Source: Struthio camelus (lineage: Eukaryota; Chordata; Aves; Struthioniformes; Struthionidae). From it: a stretch of 64,000 bases of DNA. Shown in pieces: positions 1 through 12,638 of this stretch (positions within the stretch are counted from its first letter, which is position 1; each line of letters opens with the position of its first letter). The stretch covers positions 10,540,001-10,604,000 of the forward strand of contig NC_090947.1 of assembly GCF_040807025.1 (NCBI RefSeq). The letters run 5' to 3'. Both the position numbers and the translations under genes were made by a program. The notes under the pieces were generated by a model. The model saw nothing but the letters and a program-made list of their open reading frames with translations, did not search any database and was not told where the DNA came from.

Positions 1-246
1 AGCTCTGAAGAATGCAGACCAACCCAAGCAAAAGTGTGATATAGTATATAGACTAGTTCCACAGTAACATAATTTGATTGCTTATTATTCACTAAGACAG
101 ACAGAGTTTGGCACAGATGACTTCCACCCCGTTCCACATACTCAGCAAGCTCTTTCGTGGAGTTTTTTCAGCAAAGGAAACGGTGAACTTTTGTAGTAAA
201 GTCAACTGAATAAAGGTCAACAGCAGCCCCAGCAAAGGGGACTTAC

Positions 247-423
247 CCAGCATTCCGCCGGCCACCAGAATATCAAAGAGCGTTTCTGCATAGCGGCGAT
301 AGTCAAGTTTCGCTCCAGAGGCATCAAGAAACTTTGCTACTGCCTCCAAGTCAGTGCCAGTTTCGCTTAAACCTTGAATAATACAGTCCTGGAACTGAGT
401 AGGGTCAAACCTCTCTTTTTCAT
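247..423 (-). CDS. BZW1: BZW1 second coding exon
   Basis: 177 nt, from acceptor TTTACAG|ATGAAAAAG to donor AATGCTGG|GTAAGT. The phase-1 start completes the Asp codon begun in the ATG exon, and the exon again ends in phase 1. It encodes [10 protein letters not shown] through [10 protein letters not shown] with no stop. Confidence 0.95.
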
Positions 424-2684
424 CTGTAAAAACAAAGCATTTGTTAAACTGAGGTTGTCACATACAGTTGTTTGTTGCTTTAATTAAAAAAAAAAAAAAA
501 TCCACACAGTGACAAATCTAAAGCTGAACAGAACTGAGATCATTCTGGTTTACCACAAAAACTGGTATTACTAGTACAAGTAGCAACATAACAGTGTAGC
601 CCAAAATGAATTTCAACAGCATTACACAAAACTCTTTGATCAATGAGACACAGTTATTTCTTCGCTCAAGACAATTCGCTTCTCCAATCAATTATTTTTC
701 CCTTGCAGCCATTCTCCCTGCTAGGAAGTCACTGCTATATCACATCAGTAAGAAGTTTTACTGCTTTTATCTCTCCCCTCAGTCAAGGGGAGAGAGACAA
801 TCATAAGCTAAAACATTTCTTAGTTACCTGTAATTGAACGCTTAAAGAGTTCTTTTACTTAGAAGAGCAGTCATCTGCGATGACCATTAGTTAAACCTCA
901 AAAAGCTCAGCTGACTTCCAAGTTCAATTCTTACATCCTGCTCCCACGGTGGACCACAAACTTTCAAAATGGATGCTCATCTACCTGCTGGACAGTAATT
1001 CCAAACGCGTGCCCCTGCAACTTTGCACATTTGAGCCAGTTACTCAAGCTCCATTTTAGCCATTTAGGCCTCTTACTGTTTTAGACGAAATATTCTGACT
1101 GAAACATTGCATACTGTCATCATGCTTGAGCCAAGTGTCAGTACATGCTCTTTGGCTACAAAGACCACCCCCCTCCTCTTATTTGGGATGAAGAGAGTCT
1201 GAAATAACTGCTTTTCTCAAGTGCCTGCAGTAAATGTGGAAATCTGAGCCAAGTTTTTGGTCTTACAGCATCCCTACGTTTCTAAAAACAAAACATATGC
1301 TTTTTTGTATTTGAGATAAATATGCTGATTACGGCCTTGTTTTCACTATATGTAGGGTATAGTTAAAACGTGACAAACTCACACAAACAATTAAAACAAA
1401 GTCTTAGAAGGAAAGGTTCTTCAACTTTGACCAAATTTGTCCTTGGATTATGTAAAGCCTTAGAAGAAACTTCCAAAGAAAACACAACTCAGCTGCAAAC
1501 CTTACCTAAAGGGCTATCTTTAACAGCTTAGCCGGTTTTGTTAACACCTGTATAAACTCTTTATAAGACACATGTTACTGTCCTTATGTTCGATACAAGC
1601 TTTAACACATATGTAACAGCTATGTAGAAGCTTAGAAATACTGGATCAGTTATTTTCCAGGACAGATCTATGAGGCTGGTTGTGACCGCAGAGTTGCGCT
1701 TGGAAGCTGTTCTATGGTTCAATACTTTAAAAAGAAAACAAACAAACACACACCAAAAACCAAAACACACACCCAACCAACCCACCACCACCCCAAAAAC
1801 CTAGCATCTGCAGGACAGACTAAATCCAACTCCCAGTTCAATAGTTTCTCAAGGTATTTTTACTTGATGTCAAAATAGGTTCTGTAAGCCAAGTTTCTAC
1901 TTGGTACCTCTGCACCAATTTATTACTGCTTCAGTATGTACAGCGCCCTTAGCACTGTCCGTTTGAGTAGGAACGCTACTGGTGTTCTAGTAAGGCAGCA
2001 TTAAACAGAAATCCTAAGCACTGTCCCCACTTCCTCTTTAACTTAAAGAAAAATCACTAAATTACTCGTCACACCTCTTCAGCCGTTAATTCTTCTTATA
2101 TAACAGTAACTGCAGATACAGAGAGGGCACGTGCTTGGAAATCCCAGAGCTCCGAGTAGTTTTCCTCTACAAACAGCTACTCTTAGAGCATTAAAGTGAC
2201 AATGCAGCTCTTACTCAGCAGTTCACACTGAAATCTCTGCTAGGTTAGACGCTCTTTAGATGCGTGCACTCCCTCCAGCACGCCTGCTGGGAGTCCCCCA
2301 TGACTCTGCAGTACTAGATACTCCTGCTTTCGGACTAACCACATTCAGTACAGTTGTGGAATCGCTGTTTCTTAAGCCAAAATTATCTACTACAATTTTT
2401 TTTTTTTTGGGGGGGGGGGGGAGAACATTCAGCACTATCAAAAGTTAGTGCAAAGGCTGCGTTCAGCGTAGCCTAGCTTAGGAGACGCACAGAAAGAACA
2501 TAAAGGCGTTAGTTTGTTCGTCCACTTGCGCGGCACGGCACCACGTTTCACTGGGCGCTTCCCGCACACACAGGCTGGTACCCCGGGGTACCAGCCACAC
2601 GCACCTCGCAGCTAGCTTACCTCTTTTTCTAGTTTTAAAACGCTGTCCCGATAGCGTTGGCTTCTGCTGCTTTTGATTATTCAT
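247..2684 (-). CDS. BZW1: BZW1, 5' coding part (eIF5-mimic protein), runs off the left edge
   Basis: Two coding exons join in phase to give the first 80 residues of BZW1. The ATG exon reads [20 protein letters not shown], which matches BZW1 rather than BZW2 (BZW2 starts MNKHQKPVLTGQ). The next exon gives [13 protein letters not shown] and then [20 protein letters not shown], ending at LVAGGML. From family knowledge, BZW1 is a cytosolic protein with a C-terminal W2 (eIF5C-like) domain that binds eIF2/eIF3 and tightens start-codon selection; that domain lies beyond the left edge. BZW1 directly downstream of the AOX cluster and on the same strand matches the mammalian order. Only the N-terminal fifth or so is in the window. 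No lesion is seen. Confidence 0.95.
1727..1800. repeat. A/C-rich low-complexity tract
   Basis: Runs of AAACA, CACACA, ACCAACC and CCACCACC inside the BZW1 intron. This is simple sequence with no coding meaning. Confidence 0.85.
2397..2421. repeat. Poly-T followed by poly-G homopolymer pair
   Basis: About 13 T directly followed by about 12 G. The length of such a tract is often unreliable in an assembly. Confidence 0.85.
2621..2684 (-). CDS. BZW1: BZW1 initiator exon (coding portion)
   Basis: 64 nt: 21 codons plus one base, with donor AAAAGAG|GTAAGC. The ATG at 2684–2682 is chosen because it gives the known BZW1 N-terminus. Just upstream, at 2695–2700, is a good acceptor (CTCCCTTGCAG|GGTGTC). 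The exon therefore begins at about 2694, and the 5'UTR is split by an intron reaching into the CpG island. Confidence 0.93.
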
Positions 2685-2689
2685 AAAAG

Positions 2690-3530
2690 ACACCCTGCAA
2701 GGGAGCAGAAGCACAGCTCAGGCCGCCCTCCGAGGAGGCGGCCTGCCCGCCCCCGGCCTGCCCGCGCCGCTCCGCCTCCCCGACCTCCATCTTCCCGGCG
2801 GCCAGTCCCCGCCAGGCCGCGCCGCGCCGCATGGCCGCCGCCGCCGCCGCCGGGGGGGCAGCCCCTGCCCGGCACGGCGGCGAAGCCCCTCACCACCCCC
2901 GCGGCCGTGACGCCCGGCCCGGCCCGGCCCGGCCCGCGGCAGCCGGCGCGCTCCAGCCCCCGCCGCCAGCGGCGCGGCGCGGCCCCCCGCCCGGGCCCGT
3001 CTCCTCACCGACTTTAAGGCGGAGAGAAAACGCCCGAGCGGCCCGGAGCGGAGAGCGGCGCGACCAACGGCGAGGAGCGGCGGCGGCTGAACCCCTCCGA
3101 GCGGAACCAACGCGAGAAGAGGGGGAGGGCGGGGCGCGCCGCGCCGCGCCGCGCCCGGGCGGGCCCACCCCGCTCCGCTCCGCTCCGCGGGAGGGGAAGG
3201 CGGCAGAGGCGGCCGGCGGCGGAGTCCGCGCTGCCTCAGCCGCCTGCCCCAGCCCCACGGCGGCCCGTCCCGCTCCGCGGACCCCAGCGGCGCCCAGCGC
3301 TCCCCTGCCCGCGGCCCTGGCCCCCTCCCCGCCCGGCAGGGCGCCCGGCTGCTCCCCCCCGCCCTGGGCATGGGCGCGCCCGCCCGCGTGATTGACCGTC
3401 ACCCGCAAGCGGCTGCCTGGTGGCCCCCCCTCCCCCCCGGCGCGCGGGGGCGCAGTGCAGTGCGCTGCCTTGCAGGCGGAGCGCGCGCTGCCCGTGTGCC
3501 TGCAGGACGTGTCAAGGCTGATGTTTTCCA
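2690..3530 (-). promoter_or_regulatory. BZW1: CpG-island promoter and probable non-coding first exon of BZW1
   Basis: A dense GC- and CpG-rich block with repeated CCGCCG, GGCGCG and GCCCCGCC-type (Sp1-like) motifs and no clear TATA box, typical of a housekeeping gene start. A plausible 5'UTR donor sits at 3008–3009 (TTAAAGTCG|GTGAGG on the minus strand) and pairs with the acceptor at 2695. Transcription therefore probably starts above 3010. The long open frames here in several phases are a by-product of GC richness. The exact start site is not visible. Confidence 0.8.
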
Positions 3531-3878
3531 GCACTTTATGAAATACAGCCGTTAAAGTTAACTAAAATAACCTGCAGCCCCTTTCCCACAGCGCTAGAAA
3601 AATGGCAGAGTTTGCTTCAGTCTCGTAATTTGTTAGGCAGCCATTAAATGTTCAACAGCACATTGACTGGAAGCGCGTTTGAGCAGGCAAACGGCAGCAA
3701 GCAGAACAAGCGATAGGCCATCGGCACAGTAGCAAAGATGTTAAGAAAGACGACCTCAGACAACCCCGGCAACATCAAAGGCAGTATTTCCAAAATGTCA
3801 TGCCTATTGTTAGGATTACTTGCACAGCAGAACACATCTCTTAAAGAGTAAAATATCAGTCAGCATATAATGCTTTGC

Positions 3879-3912
3879 ATGTATTAATAATTATATTATT
3901 AATAATACATTA
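3879..3912. repeat. AT-rich imperfect inverted repeat
   Basis: The sequence around GTATTAATAATTATATTATT is close to its own reverse complement and could form a hairpin. It is probably just AT-rich simple sequence. Confidence 0.45.
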
Positions 3913-5425
3913 TTCACTAACAGCTGTAAAATTTCCTGCCGAGGTAAATTTGAGTGTGTTTTGGAGAGACTGACGTCTTAACTTAAAAAATAAAAGCAGA
4001 CTGGTAAAACAGCCTTAGACAAAGCTTATGGCAAGCTGTTTCTCTTGTTCCTGAAAACACGGAGACGCTGGCAGACAGTCTGCTAGCCCAAAGCACATCC
4101 TCGACTTCAAACGGGTTAGATTCTCCAGTTTCAGATCTGACAAGCTGTTTCATACAATCTACTTGATGCGTGTATCAGAGGGATTAGAAACATTATTGTT
4201 GTATTAAATTTACACCTAGAAAGTCTGTTCTTTATTAGCATCTTGATTAACCTCTTAGATGCTATACACATATATACAGTAAGAAACAAACTCTATTCCA
4301 AAAAACACATTTGACCTTTCTTTTTACTTGTGCATTCCTCCAAATAAATCTTGTTTTCAGTAACTATCAGAGATATTGTATGTTCACTAGGTCTCTTTCT
4401 TTAAATATAGGGCAGTTTAAAACTGTAACGCCTTCATAAGTTTTTCCATCTCACATCTTCATCAATATAGTACCTGCTGCACTATCAGGTCCTAGATTTG
4501 CTATTATATTTGTAAAGTTTTCTTTCCTCAGATCCTCACGATAGCATCACATTGTATAGAATCTGTGTACTCCAGTCTCGACAGACCAAATTATCAGTTA
4601 AAAGCTACTCACATCTGATGTTAGAACCCCGTTCCTCAGTTCCACAAGCGCAGGCCTTCTCTACTTCCGTTAACAGACAACTTATTTCACTATTATAATA
4701 ACAGTTCTCTCATCCTATCTTCAGATTGTAGATCAGTCTGTGTATTAGAAGACAGCACATATAAAATCAGAACTTTACTGTAGGTCCTTTAAGTACAGTC
4801 TAAAAAGCCATATGCTACTAAATCCTGGCAGCAATCTCCATACAGCCATATATAACTAGAGATGTCTACAAGATTGAATATAGCAACACGTGACATACCG
4901 TTCGTGCTGATTTAGGGCAGGAGATGCAACTGCAGTTTAGGTCTTTGCTCCCTCAAAGGGCAGAACAGTAAACTAATGGATGGTAAGTATCCCTCTAGAA
5001 GTTACACAGCTGGCAAACTTCCACCAGGTGTAAAGTATAACGCTCCTTTGGCTAAAACTCTTGAAACGATGGGTAAAGTTACACCAGGTGTGTAAACAGA
5101 GCACCTGACGTGTAAACAGAGCAAGTCGCTATGCCTCAGGAAGGGACGGCCACCTTCACAACAGTGACTTTGACTTTAGTTAAGGTCGTCCCCAGCCCCG
5201 TTTCTTTTTTAAATCCAACAAACCACTTCCCTGGCTGTGAATCTTTTATTTCGTCTGGTCTGACCCAGCAAAGAGGTCTTCACACCTCCCAGCTAACTTG
5301 TAATTATTCAGAAAAAAGCAGGGAGAAGAGTTGTCCTTGCTGCTCTTATACACTATCCAAAGTGACCTGCACTAGCCACTCACAATGTGGGGTACACACC
5401 AATTCTGTTAAGGTTTTTTCTTTCC

Positions 5426-5446
5426 TTTTTTTTTTTTTTTTTTTTT
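5426..5446. repeat. Poly-T run of 21 bases
   Basis: Uninterrupted T homopolymer. No retrocopy body was recognised next to it. Confidence 0.85.
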
Positions 5447-6125
5447 AAAGTAGAGATTGACCCTTTGAAAACATTTTCCCTGAGTGTATCTATGTTTTGG
5501 AAAGCAAGTAAGCATTCCTAGTCTATCCCTCTAAAGAGCTACCAGAGATTACATTTAAAGCCTGCAAAAAGTAGCTTTTATCACAGCTTTTTATCTGTGA
5601 TATTCCATCATCCAAGCAGAACTTGGTTAAGTTGCATTTGATCCTGCTGCTCTAGTCAATTGATTATCTTAAAGAAAATCAGGCCATGTCTTCAGTGAGG
5701 AGGATATTCCGAGGCTGCTTACAGTCTACTGTCTGTTCTTGCCTGGACTACAGACATTGTGCCATCACCCAACCCAGCACTCATTTATTTACACCCCCCT
5801 TACAGGTAGAAAGCTAGGGTAAAACTGAGAGGTACTAAAATCAATATTATCTGTTCAATCTACAAGACAAATATACTCAGGATACATGTATATGTAAAAG
5901 GAAAGTTTTTTCCTTTTATAAGGAAAAAATAAGGAAAAAATAAGCCTATGCTTGCCATGTATGACACATCAACTTGGAAATGAAACCACCATCTTTTCTT
6001 GAGCTAGAGCGCTTGTACTCACATCTGGAAATATAATACAATTTATCTCAATTGTACAAGAGGACTCTTCCATGCTTAGGAGAGCCTCAGTTGCAATTAA
6101 TACAATTTCTTTAGACTAATTTATT

Positions 6126-7060
6126 AGGGGTCACTGAATCCGGTAGCCCAACAGAGGTGAGGCTGATGCAGCTCCTCGTGCCCAGCTCCAACCAGTAGCG
6201 AGGCTAAGCATGTGGTCCCAACAGGCACGCACACAAACACATGTATACAGCATGTATGTACGTATACACATGGCTGGCTACACAGATCAACAGCGACAGG
6301 AACACTCAGTACTCATGCAAACGCAAACAGCACCAGTGGCCTCATCCTGTTCCCCTCTCTGACTGGTCAGGATGAAGGTCTGTTAGTGGGAAATATTTAC
6401 GTGTGTATACAAAATATGCATCTCTCCAGGAGCTGGCTTTAGAGGCTCAGTCTATCCAGTACTTAACTCCCTGGATCTTCGATCTCCCCAGTTGCTGGCA
6501 TCTGGACTTAGGAGCCCCTGAGGCCTGCAGCCCCACTCCAGTTGCGGGCACACAGACCTCCTTGCACCCACCGACACGTGTACTCACATGCGCGGTGGAT
6601 CCCTCCAATAACTGCCCGTCGACAACTTACCCTTAGACACTCAGTCTGCCCCGACCCCAGGGCCTTGGACTCTCTCGTCTCCGGTTGCCTCCCGCACAGA
6701 GACACGCACATGTGCAAACAGGTCTCACAGTTGACCCAGTCCTTACAGTCTCTCCGGCAATTGGCCTGGACCTCCTGGTCCCTCCAGTAGCCAACTCCTC
6801 TGGTTATCTCACACATATACTCCTGGCTCCTAAGCTGCTTATCCTACCTGCCGTCTAGTCTGGCTTGATATTTGCTAGTGATCACACACTCACGTGTGTA
6901 CCCTCACTCGCTCCGGTCACTGCTTCTACCCACGCACAGGCTGCTGTGATGACCCGTTGTCCCCTCTCCAGTTTCTGGCACTTAGACCCCCATGCACAGA
7001 CATGCATACAGAATAGGGAGTCCTCCCTCACCCAGCAAAATAATAGTTAGAAGCGGAGCT
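6126..7060. repeat. Degenerate GC/CA-rich minisatellite-like block
   Basis: The block recurs around the words CTCCAGTTGCTGGCA, ACACAGACC and CACATGCACACA. Clear partial copies lie near 6488, 6536, 6670, 6760 and 6967, each with a run of the type CAGTTGCTGGCA–CAGACCTCC followed by CACA-rich text. Base composition differs sharply from the AT-rich flanks, and edges are approximate. It may be an old tandem repeat or the body of a non-autonomous element. Open frames through it have no recognisable protein similarity. Confidence 0.5.
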
Positions 7061-10000
7061 TAATAAGAAGTCAGAACAAAGTATACTGACAGTTGCGCTT
7101 TTCTCATTAGCTGTAGTCTCTCACATTTTAATTGAGAGAAACAAATAGCACAATTTTACCAACATAACCTAGCAAGTTCCTCATTACTTGCACTATGAGC
7201 TTATTTGTAAAATAATCCCGTTTCACCTCTTCAAATTCAGACTAAATAGTATTGATTTATTTGACGATATGTGTGGGTCACACTGTCTTCCACACCACAC
7301 CAATCTAAGTCTGCAGTCTCTCCATTAAAATAAATGAAATAAGTCTAGATTTACATTTATGTGTCTCTCCTTTTAAATAAATGAAAATAGTCTAGATTTA
7401 CATTTACGTAACAGAGCAAAATCTAAACAAATACCTGTTGAGTATCTGCAGAATTATTTCTTATGCTAGTACACATAGCACAAGAAAACTTGGGTACACA
7501 GTGATATTGTTTAATGTGTTCTTACAGTTATTTTTACTGCTTTGAACTGTCAAATGTGAAAACGGAATATTCATTTGTACATACATGTCCGCTGGCTCGG
7601 CTCAGCCATTTCCTTCACTCTCCCTCAAACTCCTTTGCACTTTCTGTTCAGTTTCCTCTCCTCATGGGGGAACACTCCGTCGAGATTCACACAGCTGCCA
7701 CTGCACCACTTTTAAACATCCTTTCTAAAATTAAGTCTGCCAGAATGGCAGTAGCATTGTTTGGCACAGCTGAGTCAAACAGGGAACTAATACACCTGTT
7801 ACTAACGACAAATTGTTCTGTTGCTGCTGCTGCCCTCTATTTTTTTTGTCTCAGTCACCTGCTGCACATCTGTTACATGTGCCTGCTTGCATTAGCAATG
7901 GGCAGCACCACTTGAAAATGAGTATTTTAGACATGAAGTTGGTGAGGTTTTAGAGACGTGGTGGGCTCTCCCCCTATATCTCTTCTCACTAATCCACTGC
8001 ATCCCATAAAATCTCACTTCCATTTTGGGCTTCATTCAAAGGTGGTGGTGGGAATCTATCCTACTCTAACTCTTTGTGGTATATAGCTTCCTACCTCAGG
8101 AAAAACCTCCCTCACTTTATCCCATCTCAGAACCCACAGGTGACTGTGGCAGCTCTGTCCCATTTCACCATTTTGCTAGGAAGAAGGAGCAAAGCTGTTG
8201 GTAAGGCAAAGGAGAGGAGGAACAGGGCCTGGTGATACAGTGAATAGCACTGATTTTATTCCAGCTCTGAGGAGAGGTCAAAGCTGGTAGTGGTATGGAG
8301 AGGTAAAATGGCACGGAGCAGGCCTGGGATAGCCTGCCAGAAAACAAACAGTAATACTACTATTACTGTAGTTACCACAGTTGCAATACATCAGCCTCTA
8401 AAAAACATTTGGCAGTATGTACTTTCAGAATCTCTGTTCTACTCCAATATTGATATATTGTCCATTATGAATTTGTACAGTGTCTAATTAATATCTCTGA
8501 AATTCTCATGTACTAGGAGAACAGAAAGTGAATAACAACAGCTATGAACCTTAAACTGGACGAAGAAGTGGCAAAACGGTAACATTCGTGATCTGCTCTT
8601 TATTGCAGATATTATTCAAAATCCCATACTACTTCTTTGAAGTTCATAGGGTAACACCATGAACTCCGGTGTAGCATGGAGCAAGATTTGATTGAGAGAG
8701 AAAGTTATGTTCCAAAATGAAAAATCTCTTACTTGGTGGTACAGTACACTGAGTTCTAGAAATATGGATATGTGGGTGTGTGTATGTGTTTAAGTATTAC
8801 AGTTCAACTTCTTTGTTGCTGGAATGCTATCAGTCAGTAGGTGATTGATGGAATTACCTGGTTATTTCATAGTTAGGAAAACAGTATTAGTGTACGTTGA
8901 TGGCCTATGGCTTATAGGTTCCAGGTTTATCTTTTGGAATCTGAAAGAAAATATAAAGCAAACAATGTAATTTTGCTAAAAGGAAAGACAAATTACCATA
9001 ATTCACAAATGCATGTTCCTTTTCAACCATTTAAATGCCAGTATGTGCACTAATCCCTGCTTTCTCATGTTATAAAGGGTTGTGAAATCAACTAATTAAC
9101 CTCTAGTAGTCTCAGAGATACTGATGATCAAACGGTTAAATAAGTACCTATCTCTGTAACACAGACGAGCTCACAGCTTGAAAGGCTCCGATTACTTAGG
9201 GGAACTGACATACCAAGTTACATTATGCAGCACGGTTTAATGTGACTGCATTAAATCATAGAGGCAATGATGCTTGCAGAGAAATACTACACTTCTGAGG
9301 GTGTTCCCTCAAGAACGCTGGAGACAGAGCATCAATTCATAATGCAGAGATGCCAGGGTTTGGATAACAACTTCACCTTTATTTAGACTGTAAGCTGTTA
9401 CCAAGTGTTTGCACAACACCTAGCCCACAAAGGTCCTTGATCTTGATCATGACTTCTATTAATATGAGAAATTGCATCACTGTGAAAAACTCGATCACTG
9501 GATATTGTGCATGGAAGGAAGCAGAGGTGGATGGGTGAAGAATTTACAGTCCCAACCTCAAGAAAGGTTGAGGTCAGGATGTCTCTTGCTGGCTGCCATT
9601 GGAATAGCTAAGGGCCTGCAAGTTTGCCACAGTCAGCTTTTGTCCCTTTCACAGAGAAATTTGCAGCCTAAGGTAGAACACAATTGCTCTATGAGGTTTT
9701 TGGTTAGACTGCAATGTCAAAAAAGGGTTTGATTACTTGGTTGACAGAAGTGAAATATTCTCTTATTGTGTGGTACCTCTTTTTAACTTGAAAACTGTAT
9801 TGGAAATAATCTGTGCTTTTCAGAATACCAGGAGATCTGCAAGTATCCAGAGAACATCTGAAAGGAGTTTCTGTGCAGCCCTGTGTTCAGTCTGGTGTTT
9901 TGCAGAGGCTACAGCCTTGTGGCTCATCAGTTCCACCAAAAATAAGCAGGGTCAAAATGCTACAGCTGTAAATATGTTCTCAGCAGGAGAACGATTTAAG

Positions 10001-10980
10001 GTTAAAGCTTTAATTAAAAGGACCTTGTCACAGTCTGGTCTGATATTTTGCATTTTCCTGGCCCCCAAAATGTTTGCTTGTTTAGTTTGCTTTCTGACTG
10101 GATATGGATTGTGGTGAGAACAGCTGCTAAACCCTTACTATTCATCTGTTTGATAGCTGCTCCCACGCTTTACTCCTTTCATATTTTTATCCCCTCCCCC
10201 CCTTTTTTTACTTCAAGTTACAAATAAGCAGAGATTTTGGGCAAGTGACAATGTATTAAGCAACACCAGATGTGTCTGCTTTTAGAGTGCCAAAAGGATG
10301 AGTGCAGTGGAAAACCTGTTGAAGTGGCCTAAAGCTATTAAGTCAGAAAACAATGTCATCATGTCCCGTCTTGCCCTCCTTTCTGAAGGAGCTCTTTTGC
10401 GTGATCATCCTTCGCTTGCACAGGCAGGGGGAGGGAAGTTGGCTCCTGCCTCATAGTCTCACAAAAATAAGTATTCTCCAGCAGGCTACTGCTCTGTCCT
10501 CCCAACCCTGGTTTTCAAGGAAGGGAGGAAGGAAACGGGGGTATGTGGGTCAAAGTGGAATCAGCACAGACCAGGAACGTAGGACAAATGATGGAGCACA
10601 CGTGCTCTGCGTCTAGACAGAATCATAATTCCTAACAGAGATGCAAATGAAGTAACGCTTAAGATAAAGTCAGACTATAATCTCAAAAGTACTTTCAGGG
10701 GCTTTGAAAATAAAGCGTATATATAAATTGAAATCATTACCACTGAGGAAAGCAGACAGATTCCTTAGGTTTGGACTGGTGATAACTCTGGCTGTCAGTT
10801 TATGCTACTCAGCCAACATAGCTGAGCAAAGTGCCACTGATTAAATGAAATGCATAGCTCTGCTAAGCATGACACGTTAAAGAAAAGAGATGCGGCTCAC
10901 TGATCAGTTTTTGTGAACAGTCCATTCATATTAAAGAGAAGTATTGAGATGGCTAGCTCATGAGAAGAGTAAAATACCAT
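7061..10980. other. Intergenic sequence between the minisatellite block and the AOX2 remnant
   Basis: No supported gene. A 133-codon plus-strand open frame at 7514–7915 has no family features. The stretch would be the 3' flank of the AOX2 copy, but I could not find a final AOX exon (expected ending near P-W-x-I-x-V and a stop) in it. A local duplication lies at 7327–7410. Confidence 0.55.
7327..7410. repeat. Local duplication of about 35 bp at 48 bp spacing
   Basis: AAATAAATGAAATAAGTCTA followed by GATTTACATTTA occurs twice, with only small differences between the copies. Confidence 0.7.
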
Positions 10981-10987
10981 TACCTAC

Positions 10988-11155
10988 CGTCTCAGTAAAG
11001 TCATCAGCACAGGCCATGCGAATCCGCTCAACAGTCAATGGGCTGTTCAGTGTGAAGTCCAGGGGCAATCCTCTTTCCTTCCGTGCAGCAGCTACTGCAT
11101 CCCTTATCGTGAAGAAAATTGAGCTACCCGAGAAGAGCCCAGCTTCACCCATGCC
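10988..11155 (-). pseudogene. AOX2: AOX2 pseudogene exon 34 (catalytic-Glu motif retained)
   Basis: 168 nt, as in AOX1, from TCTGCCAG|GGCATG, encoding GMGEAGLFSGSSIFFTIRDA and [20 protein letters not shown], with donor GAGACG|GTAGGT. The Glu of G-x-G-E-x-G, the base that activates the Mo-bound hydroxide in this family, is present. Confidence 0.9.
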
Positions 11156-11191
11156 CTGGCAGAGGAGAGAGGCAGCTGGAGTAGTTGCTGT

Positions 11192-11231
11192 CAGTTTCTA
11201 AACTCATCATCCAGTTTCTAAACTCATCATG
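11192..11231. repeat. 20-bp perfect tandem duplication (two units)
   Basis: CAGTTTCTAAACTCATCAT followed by C or G occurs twice head to tail in the intron just upstream of AOX2 pseudogene exon 34. Confidence 0.9.
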
Positions 11232-12449
11232 GAGCTAAATCCACACATCTTCAGTGAAGTTATCCGAACTACACTGAATCACACCAGTTCAATATCTGGC
11301 TAAGACCAGCATATTTGGATTCAACAAATTTTCTTGGATCTCTGAGAATCTTTAAATCAGAAAAACATCAAGGCCCAGGGTTTGGCTGATGGAGATAATT
11401 TCAAAATTCACAACACAGCTACACTATCGGAAAAGCTTTATTCTGTGACTTCAAAATTCACATTACAAAGCCATGAAATAACTCACGACTTCTCATATAA
11501 ACTTCCTTTTTCCATATCCAAGTGGACTTAATTCTACATGATCAAATAGAGGAAGAAAGCCCCTCTTTAGCCTCTCTTGAATGGATAAAGTTTGCACTGC
11601 CTAATTTTGATAAGAAATACGCCCGTTGTATCTAGTATCTATCATCTTCTTGCGGAAGAGTTAATTTACTCATTCATACTGAGTAAGGCCATAAATATCT
11701 GGAGTGGACCTTCTGGAAATTCCCATTCCTCTGACATACCTGGTTTAGACACTAGACTGGAAGAGTGGGTATTCCAGCCTTTTAGTAGCCAGAGGCCTAT
11801 ACACTCCAGTTTAATTCTCCTTTTATTCTGAAGGGGGTTTTTTTGTTTTGTTTTTCGGGGATTTTTTTTGCTTTTATTTTGAGGCTATTAATAGTGCTCA
11901 AGCCTAGCGCTGAGTTCCTCCTCAGAGGCTGATATAACCTTGAAATAGAAAGATTGGTGCCTTGGAGACAGGCTAAGGAAAGAACTGGATTCTGTTCCCA
12001 TACCTGTCATAGGCTTCCTGTGAGATGGTAGACATTTACTTTCTCTCTCTCTCCACATGACTTCTCCATCTTTAAAAGGATCATAATATTTCCTTCTTCC
12101 ATCCTTTTTTCCTGTTTAGGCTGTTTAAGCTCTTCAGGACAGACTCTTTCATTTTCTGTGTGTAGCACAACAGCTAGGTACAAAAAGGTTCCAATTTTGG
12201 TTAGGGCTTCCAAGTGCTACTGTAATGTCAACTAATCACAGGAAGGAATAGAGTCCAAAACCTCAAAACAGCAATGTTGCACCATTTAAGTACATGGACT
12301 AACTCTGAAATCTGTGGCATAGATGAAATTGGAATTATTTTGAAAAAAAAAAAATGCACCTGTGTGTATACCACAAACACTTAAGGTTTTGCACCAGAAT
12401 CACCTGGCGTGCTTGCTTGTATTGTATACAGTAAATTCGGCCTGTTTAC

Positions 12450-12638
12450 CTTGGAGGAATAAATGGCAATTGAGTTGCGTGAATTGGGCAGCAAACACAC
12501 GTGGAACTGCTCAGGAATGTCACAGATTGCAGGGATCTTATACATATCTGGGCCAAGACTGATTTGCTCTCCTCCTGGGGAAAAGCAGATTTCTTCTAAT
12601 GTATAAAGACCAACTGCCTGAATGAAGGCCCCTTCAAT
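12450..12638 (-). pseudogene. AOX2: AOX2 pseudogene exon 33
   Basis: 189 nt, as in AOX1, from TTTGCTCAG|ATTGAA, encoding IEGAFIQAVGLYTLEE and YKIPAICDIPEQFHV..IYSSK, with donor TCCAAG|GTAAAC. Open throughout. Confidence 0.88.

Larger units (their letters stand above)
424..2620 (-). other. BZW1 intron between the two coding exons
   Basis: About 2.2 kb of non-coding sequence bounded by the two BZW1 coding exons. It holds an A/C-rich low-complexity stretch (about 1727–1800) and a T-run followed by a G-run (2397–2421). I see no other gene. Confidence 0.85.
3531..6125. other. Intergenic sequence upstream of the BZW1 promoter
   Basis: Between the BZW1 CpG island and the minisatellite-like block. 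It contains an AT-rich imperfect inverted repeat at about 3879–3912, a short TGTAAACAGAGCA duplication at about 5090–5125 and a 21-T run at 5426–5446. No open frame resembles a known protein and no RNA gene was recognised. Confidence 0.6.

Noticed and set aside
2673..3534. Several long overlapping open frames on both strands in the GC-rich block
   Set aside because: They are proline/arginine/alanine-rich by-products of CpG-island composition, open in many frames at once, and lie over the BZW1 promoter.
7514..7915. 133-codon plus-strand open frame
   Set aside because: No recognisable domain, no exon-like context, irregular composition; a frame of this length is expected by chance in 64 kb.
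9472..10117. Two adjacent plus-strand open frames that could look like a gene
   Set aside because: No similarity that I recognise, no splice or promoter context, and they do not join into a sensible product.
8900..10900. A terminal exon for the AOX2 copy downstream of exon 34
   Set aside because: I looked for an acceptor followed by a DEPGS...PW-like ending on the minus strand and found none that I could support.
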